Source: Cytophagaceae bacterium (GTDB taxonomy: Bacteria > Bacteroidota > Bacteroidia > Cytophagales > Cytophagaceae). From it: a stretch of DNA of 37,275 nt. The notes under the pieces are model-generated. The model saw nothing but the letters and a program-made list of their open reading frames with translations, was not told the DNA's origin and did no database searches. Where the stretch lies: the NCBI GenBank assembly GCA_025455005.1, contig JALONH010000026.1, positions 1 to 37,275 on the forward strand, in the 5' to 3' direction. How positions within the stretch are numbered: the first letter of the stretch is position 1; every line of letters starts with the position of its first letter. Position numbers and translations under genes: made by a program. Below, in pieces: positions 1 through 8,130 of this stretch.

Positions 1-73
1 TTCCCTATGGATAAAAGCAGTATACTTGCGCGGACTAATTTTTAAACTAACATTTTAACTATTTATTTTATTC

Positions 74-3000
74 ATGAAAAAGGTACTTCTTTGGAGTGCT
101 TTGCTTTTTATTGCCATTGTCAATGAGGCTAAAGCACAATTAGTAGCAATGAGTGTTCAACAAACCAGTGTTTGTATACAAGAAACCGCCGAAATCCGTT
201 TCTATGTAAGCGGTCAAGAACCCTATCGAGTTACGTATCAAATCAATAATGTAACCCAAGTGGTCGTGTTTAACAACAGCCAATTAAATGTTAATTATTT
301 TCCGGTTTTCATTACACCAACTAGTTATACTACAGTACGATTGGTTTCTATGGTAGACGGAACCGGAAGAACGGCTTCTAGGGTACCTCAATTCCCCAAC
401 ATTCAATATATTAACGTAGGAACTCCGAACCTTTCCATATTTAGTTATCAAAATGGTTTTTCGTGTTCAGACCAAACCGTAGTTTTTCAATTGCGTCAAA
501 ACAGTTGTTCCAATGTGTTTTGGGAAACGTCTTCAGATAATGGAGTAACCTATACTCGGTCTACCTCCGGTTTTACATTAACCAACATGTCGCAAACCTT
601 TACGAATTCAACGACATCCCTAATGCAATACAAAATTAGAGCTGGAGTAAGTATAAATGGACAAAACACCTATTCTCCCGTTTTTAACCATACTGTATTC
701 CCTACATTAGTTCCGGGAACTATAACATCCCTTACCTCTTCTCCTATATGTACCGGATTTCCGGTAACCCTGACAGCAACAAAACCGATTGCCGCATCTA
801 CTATAGTTTGGCAAGTAAATACCGGATATGGATGGGTAGACGAACCGTCAAACGGAGAGACATATACCTTTTCTTCTCGCTATAGTAGTAATGTGCCTCA
901 AGTGTATAAATATCGAGCAGCATATGAATACTCCAATCAAACGTGTGCTACTCGTGTCTACTCAAATGAAATAAATGTAACCTTTACCCCTCCGACACCA
1001 ACCCCTCAAATCTTTATATACAATCCCATTCAAGTATGTTCCGGATCTACATTTCAAATTCCGGATCTCCTACCTGCTACCTTTATTGCAAATGTTCAAT
1101 GGCAAATTTCAGAAGATGGCCGTTCATTTTCAGATATAGAAGGCAAGACACAATTTGGTTTAACTCACTCTATACTATTATCATCCAATCAAAGTAAAAC
1201 GTATTTTGTAAGAGCTAAGGTAAGTAAGGAAGGTTCATGCGCTATACACTATACCAATAATATAATGGTACAAGTTGCCCCAGTTCCTTCATTAGGCGAT
1301 ATCACAACGCCTAATATTCAAGTGTGTGAAACTGCTTTAGTACCTTTATCCGTTTCTTCGTATTCCGGAGCCAAACTTTCTTGGAACAAGGTAGAAAGTA
1401 GTGGATCGTTTTATGAAGTAGCGAGCAACACAACAAATTATACCACACAACGACAATATGTTTCACAACCTCAAAGCAATATTACCTACCGACTGATAGC
1501 GTCTTCTCCCGGTTGTAGTACTGTTTCCAAAGACATTACACTGGAAGTATATAAAACACTTTTAAATATTTCTCCTACTCAGGAAATGTATTCGAATCCT
1601 CCTAATATTTGCTCAGGGGGTTCCGCCACTTTAAGTGTAGTAGCGCCACCGTACGGATCGATACAATGGACAGAAAAAACCGGCACCAATGTGTTTACCG
1701 ATATTCCTAATGCCAACCAGCCGGTATGGGTAACACCTCCTCAAGAGATAACAGGCAACAACCCGATTTTGAAAACATATTATGCTTACGGTGTCAATGG
1801 ACCATGTGCTCTTCCTATATCCGGAACTCCTATCACGTTTACAGTATATCCTTCTGTCCAAGCAGGAGATTTTTCCGTAGCATCTACTCAGTATTGTTAT
1901 ACTAGCCCCGCGCAGATACAATTAATAAATGCTTCTGGTACTACATATGAATGGTTTCTTTCTAAAGATAATGTAACGTTTACTAGACAATGGCCGGCAC
2001 AACCTACAAGAATGACGATGCCATATGAAAATTTAAACCCTACGGAAACTACTAGAACGTATTATGTAAAAGCGCAGGTATCCAATCCCGGATGTTCGGC
2101 AGTATCTACCCGAATAGTAGAAATGACGTCGCATAATAAGACTTTGTTTATTAATAGTAACTATCCTACCACTATCAATGCTTGTGGTAGTACTGCAAAT
2201 CAAGAAATACGTGTAACGAATTCTTCCTGGATTGGAAATTTGCAATGGATGTTCAGTACCTCAGCAGCTGGACCTTATCAAAACGTAACAAACGGATTAA
2301 ATGTAGCAAACGCTCCATTACCACTTTGGTCTAATACCTCGTTAACTACACAAACGTATTATGTTAAAGGAGTTTTAGAAAATAATGTTTGTGGTTCAAT
2401 TCAAACGCCACTTTATACACTTAATGTTCATCCTAATCCTACTGCATCTTCCTTAAGCACTTCAGAGTCCGATTTTTGTATTGGTAAACAAACACAGTTT
2501 TTATTACCGGGAGCACGTTATTTTTCAGTATACAATAGCCTCAACCAACTTATAGCTTCCGGCACCAATGGTGTTGCTAACTTTAATCCAAATCAATGGT
2601 TTACTACAAATTCTCAAAATATTACGTATTATGCGGTTATTAACTCTGAATATTGTCCTCCTATACGGACAAATAATATAACAGTAACAACTTATAAACC
2701 AACGGCTTCATCCGGAACAGTTCTTCGATTGAATACGACATGCTCACTAGTACCAGAAGGACAAACGGTATCGTTGTCTCTTAGTTCAACACCGGTCGCC
2801 ACTCGTTATATCTGGAAAGTTAGAATCCCGGGCTCAACAGTCTTCACTACATACAAAACAACAACCACACCTCAATTGATCAGTGATCCTTTGGTATACC
2901 AACCCGGTACCAATAGTGAATACGTATTTCAATTAGCTATAGCCAATGGTCCATGTACAGAGTATACTTATCCTACTACATTTACAGTTAAAGTTATTCC

Positions 3001-4990
3001 CGGACCAACGAATATACCTTTAATTGTTCCTTCATTTATCTGTGCTACATCGCCTACATTTTCAATTCAAGTAAAAGATGAAGGTCAAACGATAGTTCGC
3101 TTATCTAATAGTTCAGGAACTGTATTAAATGTATTACCGGTAAAAGCAAATGGATATTTTTCATTTACTTTAACAGCAACAACAAATGTAAACTATACCG
3201 TTCTAAATACATTTACCAATTCTTTCTGTAGTCAGGTTACAACTCAATTGGTCGCTATCCCATACAATGCATCACTACCGGCCTCCGGAATAATAGAAGG
3301 TCCGGCATCTGCTTGTGCTGATTTTCCTCCTTTAACGTATACCATTCGTCCTCTACAATCCGACGAAACTATTGCATGGAATTTCAGTCCTAATGTCGGA
3401 ACATTTTCCAGGCCAACCGCATTGGGTATAACCATATTTTCTATGTCAGGTTACACCGGAATCTTTACCATACAGGCAACCATAACAAATGGTTGCGGCC
3501 TTCAAACAACAATGACAAAGCAAATTGATATTAGACCGTTACCGGCTGTTGAATTTGTTTCCATACCTACAGAAGTATGTTTGAATGCTGCGTCTATACC
3601 TATTGTAACAACGAAAGCCGGTGGTACCTTTACTACTACGGCTCAACTCACCTCCTCCGGAGTATTTACACCCAATCAAGTTGGCCTGTCTGGTATTCGC
3701 TATGTATATACTCAACCGAGTACCGGTTGTTCTAAAACGATCGAGGCAGGGATTCAAGTGCGTCCAATACCTACAGTAAATGCCGGTTCAGATAGAACAT
3801 TTTGTGCCGGAACATCTACAGTATTATCTGCAACCGGAGCCAATCAATACGTTTGGTCTAATGGTGTTCAACAAGACGTGCCATTTCTTCCACCAGCAAC
3901 CGCTACATATTCTGTAGTAGGAGTTAATGAGTTCAATTGTACTGCGCAGGATGAAGTACTCATAACAGTACTACCACTTCCGGTAATTGATATGTCTCCT
4001 ATTGCGTCTGAATATTGTCAAGGATCAGACCCCGTCCTGTTGAATGCTCATCCTACCGGCGGTTCTTACAGTGGTAATTTTGTGCAAGGCAATAGATTAA
4101 CTACAACTATTGGAGCGCCGACGTCTGTAACGTATTCATATATTGACCCTATTACTGGGTGCTCCTCGACATTGACAAAGGCTATAAATATATTTCCCAA
4201 ACCCTCTATCCCACTTATCTGTTCTGTAGAGCAGGGTTGGTGTACTCCGGCGGAGGTAGATGTTTGTTTCTTTACAGAAGATAGAAGAACATCTGGTTAT
4301 GAATGGTATCAAATCAACCCTCGCACATTTCAATTTGATCTGATCCCCTCTCATACAGCAAGACGATCACCTTTTACCTCTAGTAGTACTACGTATTATT
4401 TGAAACCCAAAGCAGCAAATGGGTGTACCGGTGATGTATTTCCGTTGTATATACATATAGGCAAACCTACAATTGCTCCTATTGAGCTAAATGCTCCCGG
4501 TTCAATAATACTAACAAATTATTTAGATGGTCCATTAAATGCAACGAATGTTACATTCGTAGAAGGCTTCAAAGGGGCAGTGATTAATCCATACCTTCCA
4601 TATACTGTGAATGCTTCGAAAACTATTTTAGCGTTTAGTACCTTTTCTAAAATAGATGGTACAGTTTGTTTTTCAGAGGCAACCACGGTTCCGATTACAG
4701 TAGGAAATAATTTCCAAGCTCGAACAGCCACTATCCCTTCTGAGCAGGTATCCTTTTCCCTTTTTCCGAATCCAACAACAGGCTCTATAACCCTTGTTGG
4801 ATTACAAGAAGGAATGATATATGATGTTCATGTAATGAGTTCAACAGGAGAACAAGTATGGACAAAGCAGGTATTGGCGACTTCTACGGATTTAACGCTT
4901 CCAACCGAATCGCTACCAATAGGGGTTTATTTTTTACATATTCAAACAGGCGATACGATAAAAACCCTTAAGTTTATTCGACAAGAATAA
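74..4990 (+). CDS. Giant Ig-like-repeat surface protein with T9SS type A sorting domain
   Basis: 1638 residues, predicted to be exported by Sec and then the type IX secretion system, and to end up on the cell surface or outside. Residues 1-21 form a signal peptide ending AKAQ. About residues 25-1540 are a chain of Ig/PKD-like modules of roughly 70-110 residues. Many open with a Cys-containing strand (for example SSPICTGFPVTLTA, QVCSGSTFQIPDLLP, RTFCAGTSTVLSATG) and contain a W or Y core residue. The last 78 residues (about 1561-1638) are a type A sorting domain: it begins FSLFPNPTTG and ends with the GVYFLHI and KTLKFIRQE strands. The ATG at 74 directly precedes the signal peptide. No catalytic domain was recognised. 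Adhesin, matrix or filament roles are all possible; the Ig-chain architecture only suggests binding. A strong intrinsic terminator follows, so it is probably the last gene of its transcript. Confidence 0.85.
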   Translation: MKKVLLWSALLFIAIVNEAKAQLVAMSVQQTSVCIQETAEIRFYVSGQEPYRVTYQINNVTQVVVFNNSQLNVNYFPVFITPTSYTTVRLVSMVDGTGRTASRVPQFPNIQYINVGTPNLSIFSYQNGFSCSDQTVVFQLRQNSCSNVFWETSSDNGVTYTRSTSGFTLTNMSQTFTNSTTSLMQYKIRAGVSINGQNTYSPVFNHTVFPTLVPGTITSLTSSPICTGFPVTLTATKPIAASTIVWQVNTGYGWVDEPSNGETYTFSSRYSSNVPQVYKYRAAYEYSNQTCATRVYSNEINVTFTPPTPTPQIFIYNPIQVCSGSTFQIPDLLPATFIANVQWQISEDGRSFSDIEGKTQFGLTHSILLSSNQSKTYFVRAKVSKEGSCAIHYTNNIMVQVAPVPSLGDITTPNIQVCETALVPLSVSSYSGAKLSWNKVESSGSFYEVASNTTNYTTQRQYVSQPQSNITYRLIASSPGCSTVSKDITLEVYKTLLNISPTQEMYSNPPNICSGGSATLSVVAPPYGSIQWTEKTGTNVFTDIPNANQPVWVTPPQEITGNNPILKTYYAYGVNGPCALPISGTPITFTVYPSVQAGDFSVASTQYCYTSPAQIQLINASGTTYEWFLSKDNVTFTRQWPAQPTRMTMPYENLNPTETTRTYYVKAQVSNPGCSAVSTRIVEMTSHNKTLFINSNYPTTINACGSTANQEIRVTNSSWIGNLQWMFSTSAAGPYQNVTNGLNVANAPLPLWSNTSLTTQTYYVKGVLENNVCGSIQTPLYTLNVHPNPTASSLSTSESDFCIGKQTQFLLPGARYFSVYNSLNQLIASGTNGVANFNPNQWFTTNSQNITYYAVINSEYCPPIRTNNITVTTYKPTASSGTVLRLNTTCSLVPEGQTVSLSLSSTPVATRYIWKVRIPGSTVFTTYKTTTTPQLISDPLVYQPGTNSEYVFQLAIANGPCTEYTYPTTFTVKVIPGPTNIPLIVPSFICATSPTFSIQVKDEGQTIVRLSNSSGTVLNVLPVKANGYFSFTLTATTNVNYTVLNTFTNSFCSQVTTQLVAIPYNASLPASGIIEGPASACADFPPLTYTIRPLQSDETIAWNFSPNVGTFSRPTALGITIFSMSGYTGIFTIQATITNGCGLQTTMTKQIDIRPLPAVEFVSIPTEVCLNAASIPIVTTKAGGTFTTTAQLTSSGVFTPNQVGLSGIRYVYTQPSTGCSKTIEAGIQVRPIPTVNAGSDRTFCAGTSTVLSATGANQYVWSNGVQQDVPFLPPATATYSVVGVNEFNCTAQDEVLITVLPLPVIDMSPIASEYCQGSDPVLLNAHPTGGSYSGNFVQGNRLTTTIGAPTSVTYSYIDPITGCSSTLTKAINIFPKPSIPLICSVEQGWCTPAEVDVCFFTEDRRTSGYEWYQINPRTFQFDLIPSHTARRSPFTSSSTTYYLKPKAANGCTGDVFPLYIHIGKPTIAPIELNAPGSIILTNYLDGPLNATNVTFVEGFKGAVINPYLPYTVNASKTILAFSTFSKIDGTVCFSEATTVPITVGNNFQARTATIPSEQVSFSLFPNPTTGSITLVGLQEGMIYDVHVMSSTGEQVWTKQVLATSTDLTLPTESLPIGVYFLHIQTGDTIKTLKFIRQE

Positions 4991-5006
4991 TATATAAAAT
5001 ACGTCG

Positions 5007-5047
5007 AAAAGAGGAACTACTTTAAAAAAGTGGTTCCTCTTTTTTTT
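5007..5047 (+). terminator. Intrinsic terminator after the Ig-repeat gene
   Basis: A 13-bp stem (5011-5023 with 5027-5039, one G.T pair) encloses a 3-nt AAA loop and is followed by eight T residues. The A-run 5' of the stem can pair with the T-run, so it may also work for opposite-strand transcripts. It begins 16 nt after the stop at 4990. Confidence 0.9.
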
Positions 5048-5146
5048 AAAGAATTGCTCGAATAATATCAAGAGGTAATGCTTAATCATGTATATTTAAT
5101 GTAGTTAATACTATTTCGTTTAGCATGTAATCTAAAATAATGTTGT

Positions 5147-5785
5147 ATGCCTTTCACCGTAGCCATCTCTCCCGAACGAACCCCATGGAATAAAAATTAT
5201 TTTTTACAAGCGTGTATGCTCGTATTTTTTGGTGTTTTTGCCAGTACCCTGTTAGGTACAACAGACTTAAACAACTGGATACTCGAAAACACGTTAACGT
5301 TTTTATTTCTTTTATTCCTAGTTCTGACCTATAAACGGTATATGTTTAGCGATTTAACGTATCTGCTTATTACCGTGTATTTGAGTTTGCATGTGTATGG
5401 TTCAAAATATACATATGCAGAAAACCCTTTTGGATATTGGTTGCAGGAGGTCTTGCACACATCAAGAAACCATTACGATAGAATTGTTCACTTTAGCTTT
5501 GGCTTTTTATTGGCGTATCCTATGCGCGAATTATTTTTACGTTGGTTACGCTATCCGGCAATCGTTGCATGGATATTACCGATAGAAATCACGTTGTCGG
5601 TAAGCGGTTTGTATGAGTTGATCGAATGGGCGGTAGCGGATGTGTTTTTCCCGGCTCAGGGGGATGCGTACTTAGGAACACAAGGAGATATTTGGGATGC
5701 ACAAAAAGATATCTTCTTAGCATTCTCCGGAGCAATTTTGGCTACGACCATTGTTTCCATAATTAAAAAAGTGTTTAAGGTTTAA
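5147..5785 (+). CDS. DUF2238 / YjdF-like integral membrane protein
   Basis: 212 residues with about five or six hydrophobic segments (around residues 20-38, 47-62, 68-85, 120-134, 139-160 and 188-206). It carries the conserved pieces I associate with the DUF2238/YjdF family: a LHVYGSKYTY-type motif, RNHYDRIVHFSFG, a Glu following the membrane segment (YPMRELFLR), YELIEWAVAD, and LGTQGDIWDAQKDIF. These Asp, His and Glu residues near membrane faces are the family signature; the biochemical role is unknown. The ATG at 5147 comes 100 nt after the upstream terminator's T-tract, so it has its own transcript start. A hairpin follows immediately after the stop, suggesting a single-gene transcript. 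It is full length for the family. Confidence 0.8.
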   Translation: MPFTVAISPERTPWNKNYFLQACMLVFFGVFASTLLGTTDLNNWILENTLTFLFLLFLVLTYKRYMFSDLTYLLITVYLSLHVYGSKYTYAENPFGYWLQEVLHTSRNHYDRIVHFSFGFLLAYPMRELFLRWLRYPAIVAWILPIEITLSVSGLYELIEWAVADVFFPAQGDAYLGTQGDIWDAQKDIFLAFSGAILATTIVSIIKKVFKV

Positions 5786-5819
5786 GTAGTATATAATATT
5801 GATCTTTATTGTATACTAC
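5786..5819 (+). terminator. Hairpin directly after the DUF2238 stop, possible terminator
   Basis: The stem GTAGTATATAAT / ATTGTATACTAC (5786-5797 with 5808-5819) has 12 bp with one G.T pair and a 10-nt loop. It starts at the first base after the stop codon. There is no immediate T-run: the sequence continues ATTATCCTTTTA. It may therefore be a weak terminator or an RNA 3'-end stabiliser. Confidence 0.45.
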
Positions 5820-5884
5820 ATTATCCTTTTACTAAACAGTAAAGCAATACATGAAACAGTTTGTATAAATCTTTTCTAAGTAAT

Positions 5885-7687
5885 ATGAAACACCTCCTCT
5901 TCGTTTTTTTGTGTTGTGTTTTTTCCGGATATCCGTTACCACTTTCGGCTGAAGTCAATACAAACATGAGTTTAAATGATTTGTATACACACTTACTCTC
6001 CGATGAACTATATCCTATAGATAAAACTACTGTTGGTCATTCACCGGCTTATTACGCATTACGAGGCTTTTATGCATTTCAACACGTTCAATTTGAATTT
6101 CAACGCAGTACAGACGAGTTTTGGGATAAACGTTACCTCAACGGAGGCGACACCTTAATAGTGAATAAAGGAATTGCATTTGAAAATTGCCACTTTCCGG
6201 AAGTGTTTTGGTTCTTGTTTCGATCCATGGTATTCAATGAAACCATCAGTTTTGTTCAAACCGATAATATTCGATTTAAATTTAAAGATTGCGTGTTCAA
6301 AGGACCTGTTCAATTACGTATCGGAACGATGGGGCAATTTATGGAGTTTGAAAATTGTGTATTCGAACGTGGATTTGAAATATTGGAAGGCGCACAATTA
6401 GCCGAATTTTTATTATTTAAAAATTGTACTTTTCGTTACCAAGAGGACTTTATAAAAGATCCTAAAGTACACAAGGACCAATACAATATTGGAGAAATAC
6501 TTCCTTGTCCTCGATATTTTTATTTTGCCAATAATACACAAGAGTTGGATTGTACTTTCTTACAATGCGCATTCCTACCCGTAAAAGATACTAGCGGTCC
6601 GTATTTCTTTTATATCGACTTATCGCATAGTATGTTTAAATCGCTTGAGTTCACAAATTGTTCGATAGAAGTTCCTATAAATTTATCCTTTATATCTGTT
6701 GCGAATCAATTTAAGTTATTTGCTACCTCCTTGCGTTCTATTGCAGCTGAAGCGATGAATATAAATTCCTCTAATGCGAAAATTGATTGGGATAATTTTA
6801 AAGGGTATAAACTGCAGGTAACTACTAACGATAAAAAATTTGTAGGAGGTAAAGGAGTAATCCATGATAAATATTTATTTGAGACACTCATCAGTACCTA
6901 TGCATTGTTATATCAAAGTTATAAGGAACAAGGAAATCGTTTGTCGGCCAACAGCTGTTATGTAGAATGGAAAGATTTGGAATCGGCTTATTTGAAAGAA
7001 CGCTTAATGATACAACCGGATATTAACACGTGGTTTTCATGGTTCATGGATGTGTTTTTACGGTTCTTTTGTGATTATGGAACCAATCCGTTCAAATCAT
7101 TGGTCTGGTCCTTTATCGTAATGGGGATTTTTACGGTTCTATATTTTATACTATTATGGAACCACGATACGACCGAACACCAAGATATAAGGTTTATATT
7201 ACACACCTTCGGCTCCTATTTTACCGCAGATAAAAGTTTTATTGATATAGCCAACCAATTGTCCAGTTATAAGGAAGAAAATAATGGACAGGCTTTACGT
7301 TCATATATATTAGACAATAAGTCAAATTTGCCCTTGTATTATACTTTGTTTTCTCTACGTATGTCTATGCGACGGATACATTTCCCACTCTATAGGATAT
7401 ATGTATATGCTGATAAAATCTTTGGTTTGTGGAAAGAAGCTAGTGAGTTGAAAAAGAAAGTGATTCAAAGTATAATAGGTATTTGGTTGTTTACTCTAAT
7501 GTTAAAAGTATTAATCATTCGAATTTTTGATGCTTTTACAATGAGCTTAAACTCTTTTTCAACGTTAGGCTATGGAGAACTCCCGGCGAATGAATGGGTC
7601 CGTTATTTAACGATTATAGAAGGTTTTATTGGATGGTTTTTGTTAAGCATTTTTAGTGTAGCCTTGATTAGTCAGATTATTCAATAA
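5885..7687 (+). CDS. Pentapeptide-like beta-helix protein with C-terminal 2TM ion-channel pore
   Basis: 600 residues from the ATG at 5885. A TTG eight codons upstream extends the frame, but the ATG directly opens the signal peptide (residues 1-23, ending PLSAE). About residues 80-280 hold pentapeptide-like units of the FENCHF / FKDCVF / FENCVF / FKNCTF type, expected to form a periplasmic right-handed beta-helix. A membrane helix (about 403-424) leads into a roughly 100-residue linker. Then come a second helix (about 525-548), a P-loop with the filter-like motif STLGYG (559-564), and a last helix ending at the C-terminus. This matches the Ion_trans_2 pore (K+ filter TVGYG, here TLGYG). The predicted topology places the beta-helix outside, the linker inside and the P-loop outside, as a K+ channel needs. 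No RCK domain is present. It is probably a K+-type channel with an extracytoplasmic sensor domain; selectivity is inferred. Confidence 0.75.
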   Translation: MKHLLFVFLCCVFSGYPLPLSAEVNTNMSLNDLYTHLLSDELYPIDKTTVGHSPAYYALRGFYAFQHVQFEFQRSTDEFWDKRYLNGGDTLIVNKGIAFENCHFPEVFWFLFRSMVFNETISFVQTDNIRFKFKDCVFKGPVQLRIGTMGQFMEFENCVFERGFEILEGAQLAEFLLFKNCTFRYQEDFIKDPKVHKDQYNIGEILPCPRYFYFANNTQELDCTFLQCAFLPVKDTSGPYFFYIDLSHSMFKSLEFTNCSIEVPINLSFISVANQFKLFATSLRSIAAEAMNINSSNAKIDWDNFKGYKLQVTTNDKKFVGGKGVIHDKYLFETLISTYALLYQSYKEQGNRLSANSCYVEWKDLESAYLKERLMIQPDINTWFSWFMDVFLRFFCDYGTNPFKSLVWSFIVMGIFTVLYFILLWNHDTTEHQDIRFILHTFGSYFTADKSFIDIANQLSSYKEENNGQALRSYILDNKSNLPLYYTLFSLRMSMRRIHFPLYRIYVYADKIFGLWKEASELKKKVIQSIIGIWLFTLMLKVLIIRIFDAFTMSLNSFSTLGYGELPANEWVRYLTIIEGFIGWFLLSIFSVALISQIIQ

Positions 7688-7700
7688 GAAGATTAAGTAA

Positions 7701-7888
7701 CTCCGTATAATGAAAGGACCACAGAGTAGCATAGAGGAATCACAGAGTTAAACAGAGAAGTAGTTTAAATAGAGCCCTCCGTGCAACCCTGTGTTAACTC
7801 CGCGAACCTCCGTGTAAAATGGGAACACAGAGTTACACAGAGGAATCACAGAGTTGCACAGAGAAATCACAGCGTGACACAGAGAAGC
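7701..7888 (+). repeat. Palindromic CACAGAG-box array R1 (about 1.5 units)
   Basis: Two left arms (from 7715 and 7821, period 106) with one right arm between them. It begins 13 nt after the channel gene's stop with the tail of a right arm (CTCCGTAT) and ends in a left arm. Left arms are runs of CACAGAG boxes with 3-4 nt linkers; the right arm has CTCCGTG, CCCTGTG, CTCCGCG and CTCCGTG. The second left arm is enlarged to six boxes instead of four. The rest of this 443-bp gap (7889-8130) is A/T-rich and presumably holds the promoter of the next gene. I see no gene or convincing -33/-7 pair there; a short open frame from 7781 is read through repeat DNA and is not credible. Confidence 0.9.
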
Positions 7889-8130
7889 AATACGCATCAA
7901 ACATTCCGTGACCCTACACACCTTACTGTTATTTTTTTATTAATTAATTGTATTTTACCTATACGTTTAGAACGCCCGTCCTTTCTGGCCTACAGCGCTA
8001 TTGTTTTATACTAAGGAAAAGTTGACTTTTAAAAACAACTTTATAAAAAAGTAATGTCAACATAACGCAAACTTCATTCTTAACGCGTAACTTTTACTAA
8101 CAGAAGTATTCACAGCTATATCTTTCAACA

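Noticed and set aside
21-28. TATACTTG as a Bacteroidota -7 box (TAnnTTTG) for the first gene
   Set aside because: One mismatch, and the -33 element would fall at or beyond the window edge, so it cannot be supported.
7781-8014. Plus-strand 77-codon open frame in R1 and the following gap
   Set aside because: Begins in repeat DNA (HRVTQRNHRV-like peptide from the boxes), and the rest has no coding character.
8018-8042. Inverted repeat AAAGTTG / CAACTTT
   Set aside because: Only 7 bp, A/T-rich, with no T-tract and no gene end nearby.
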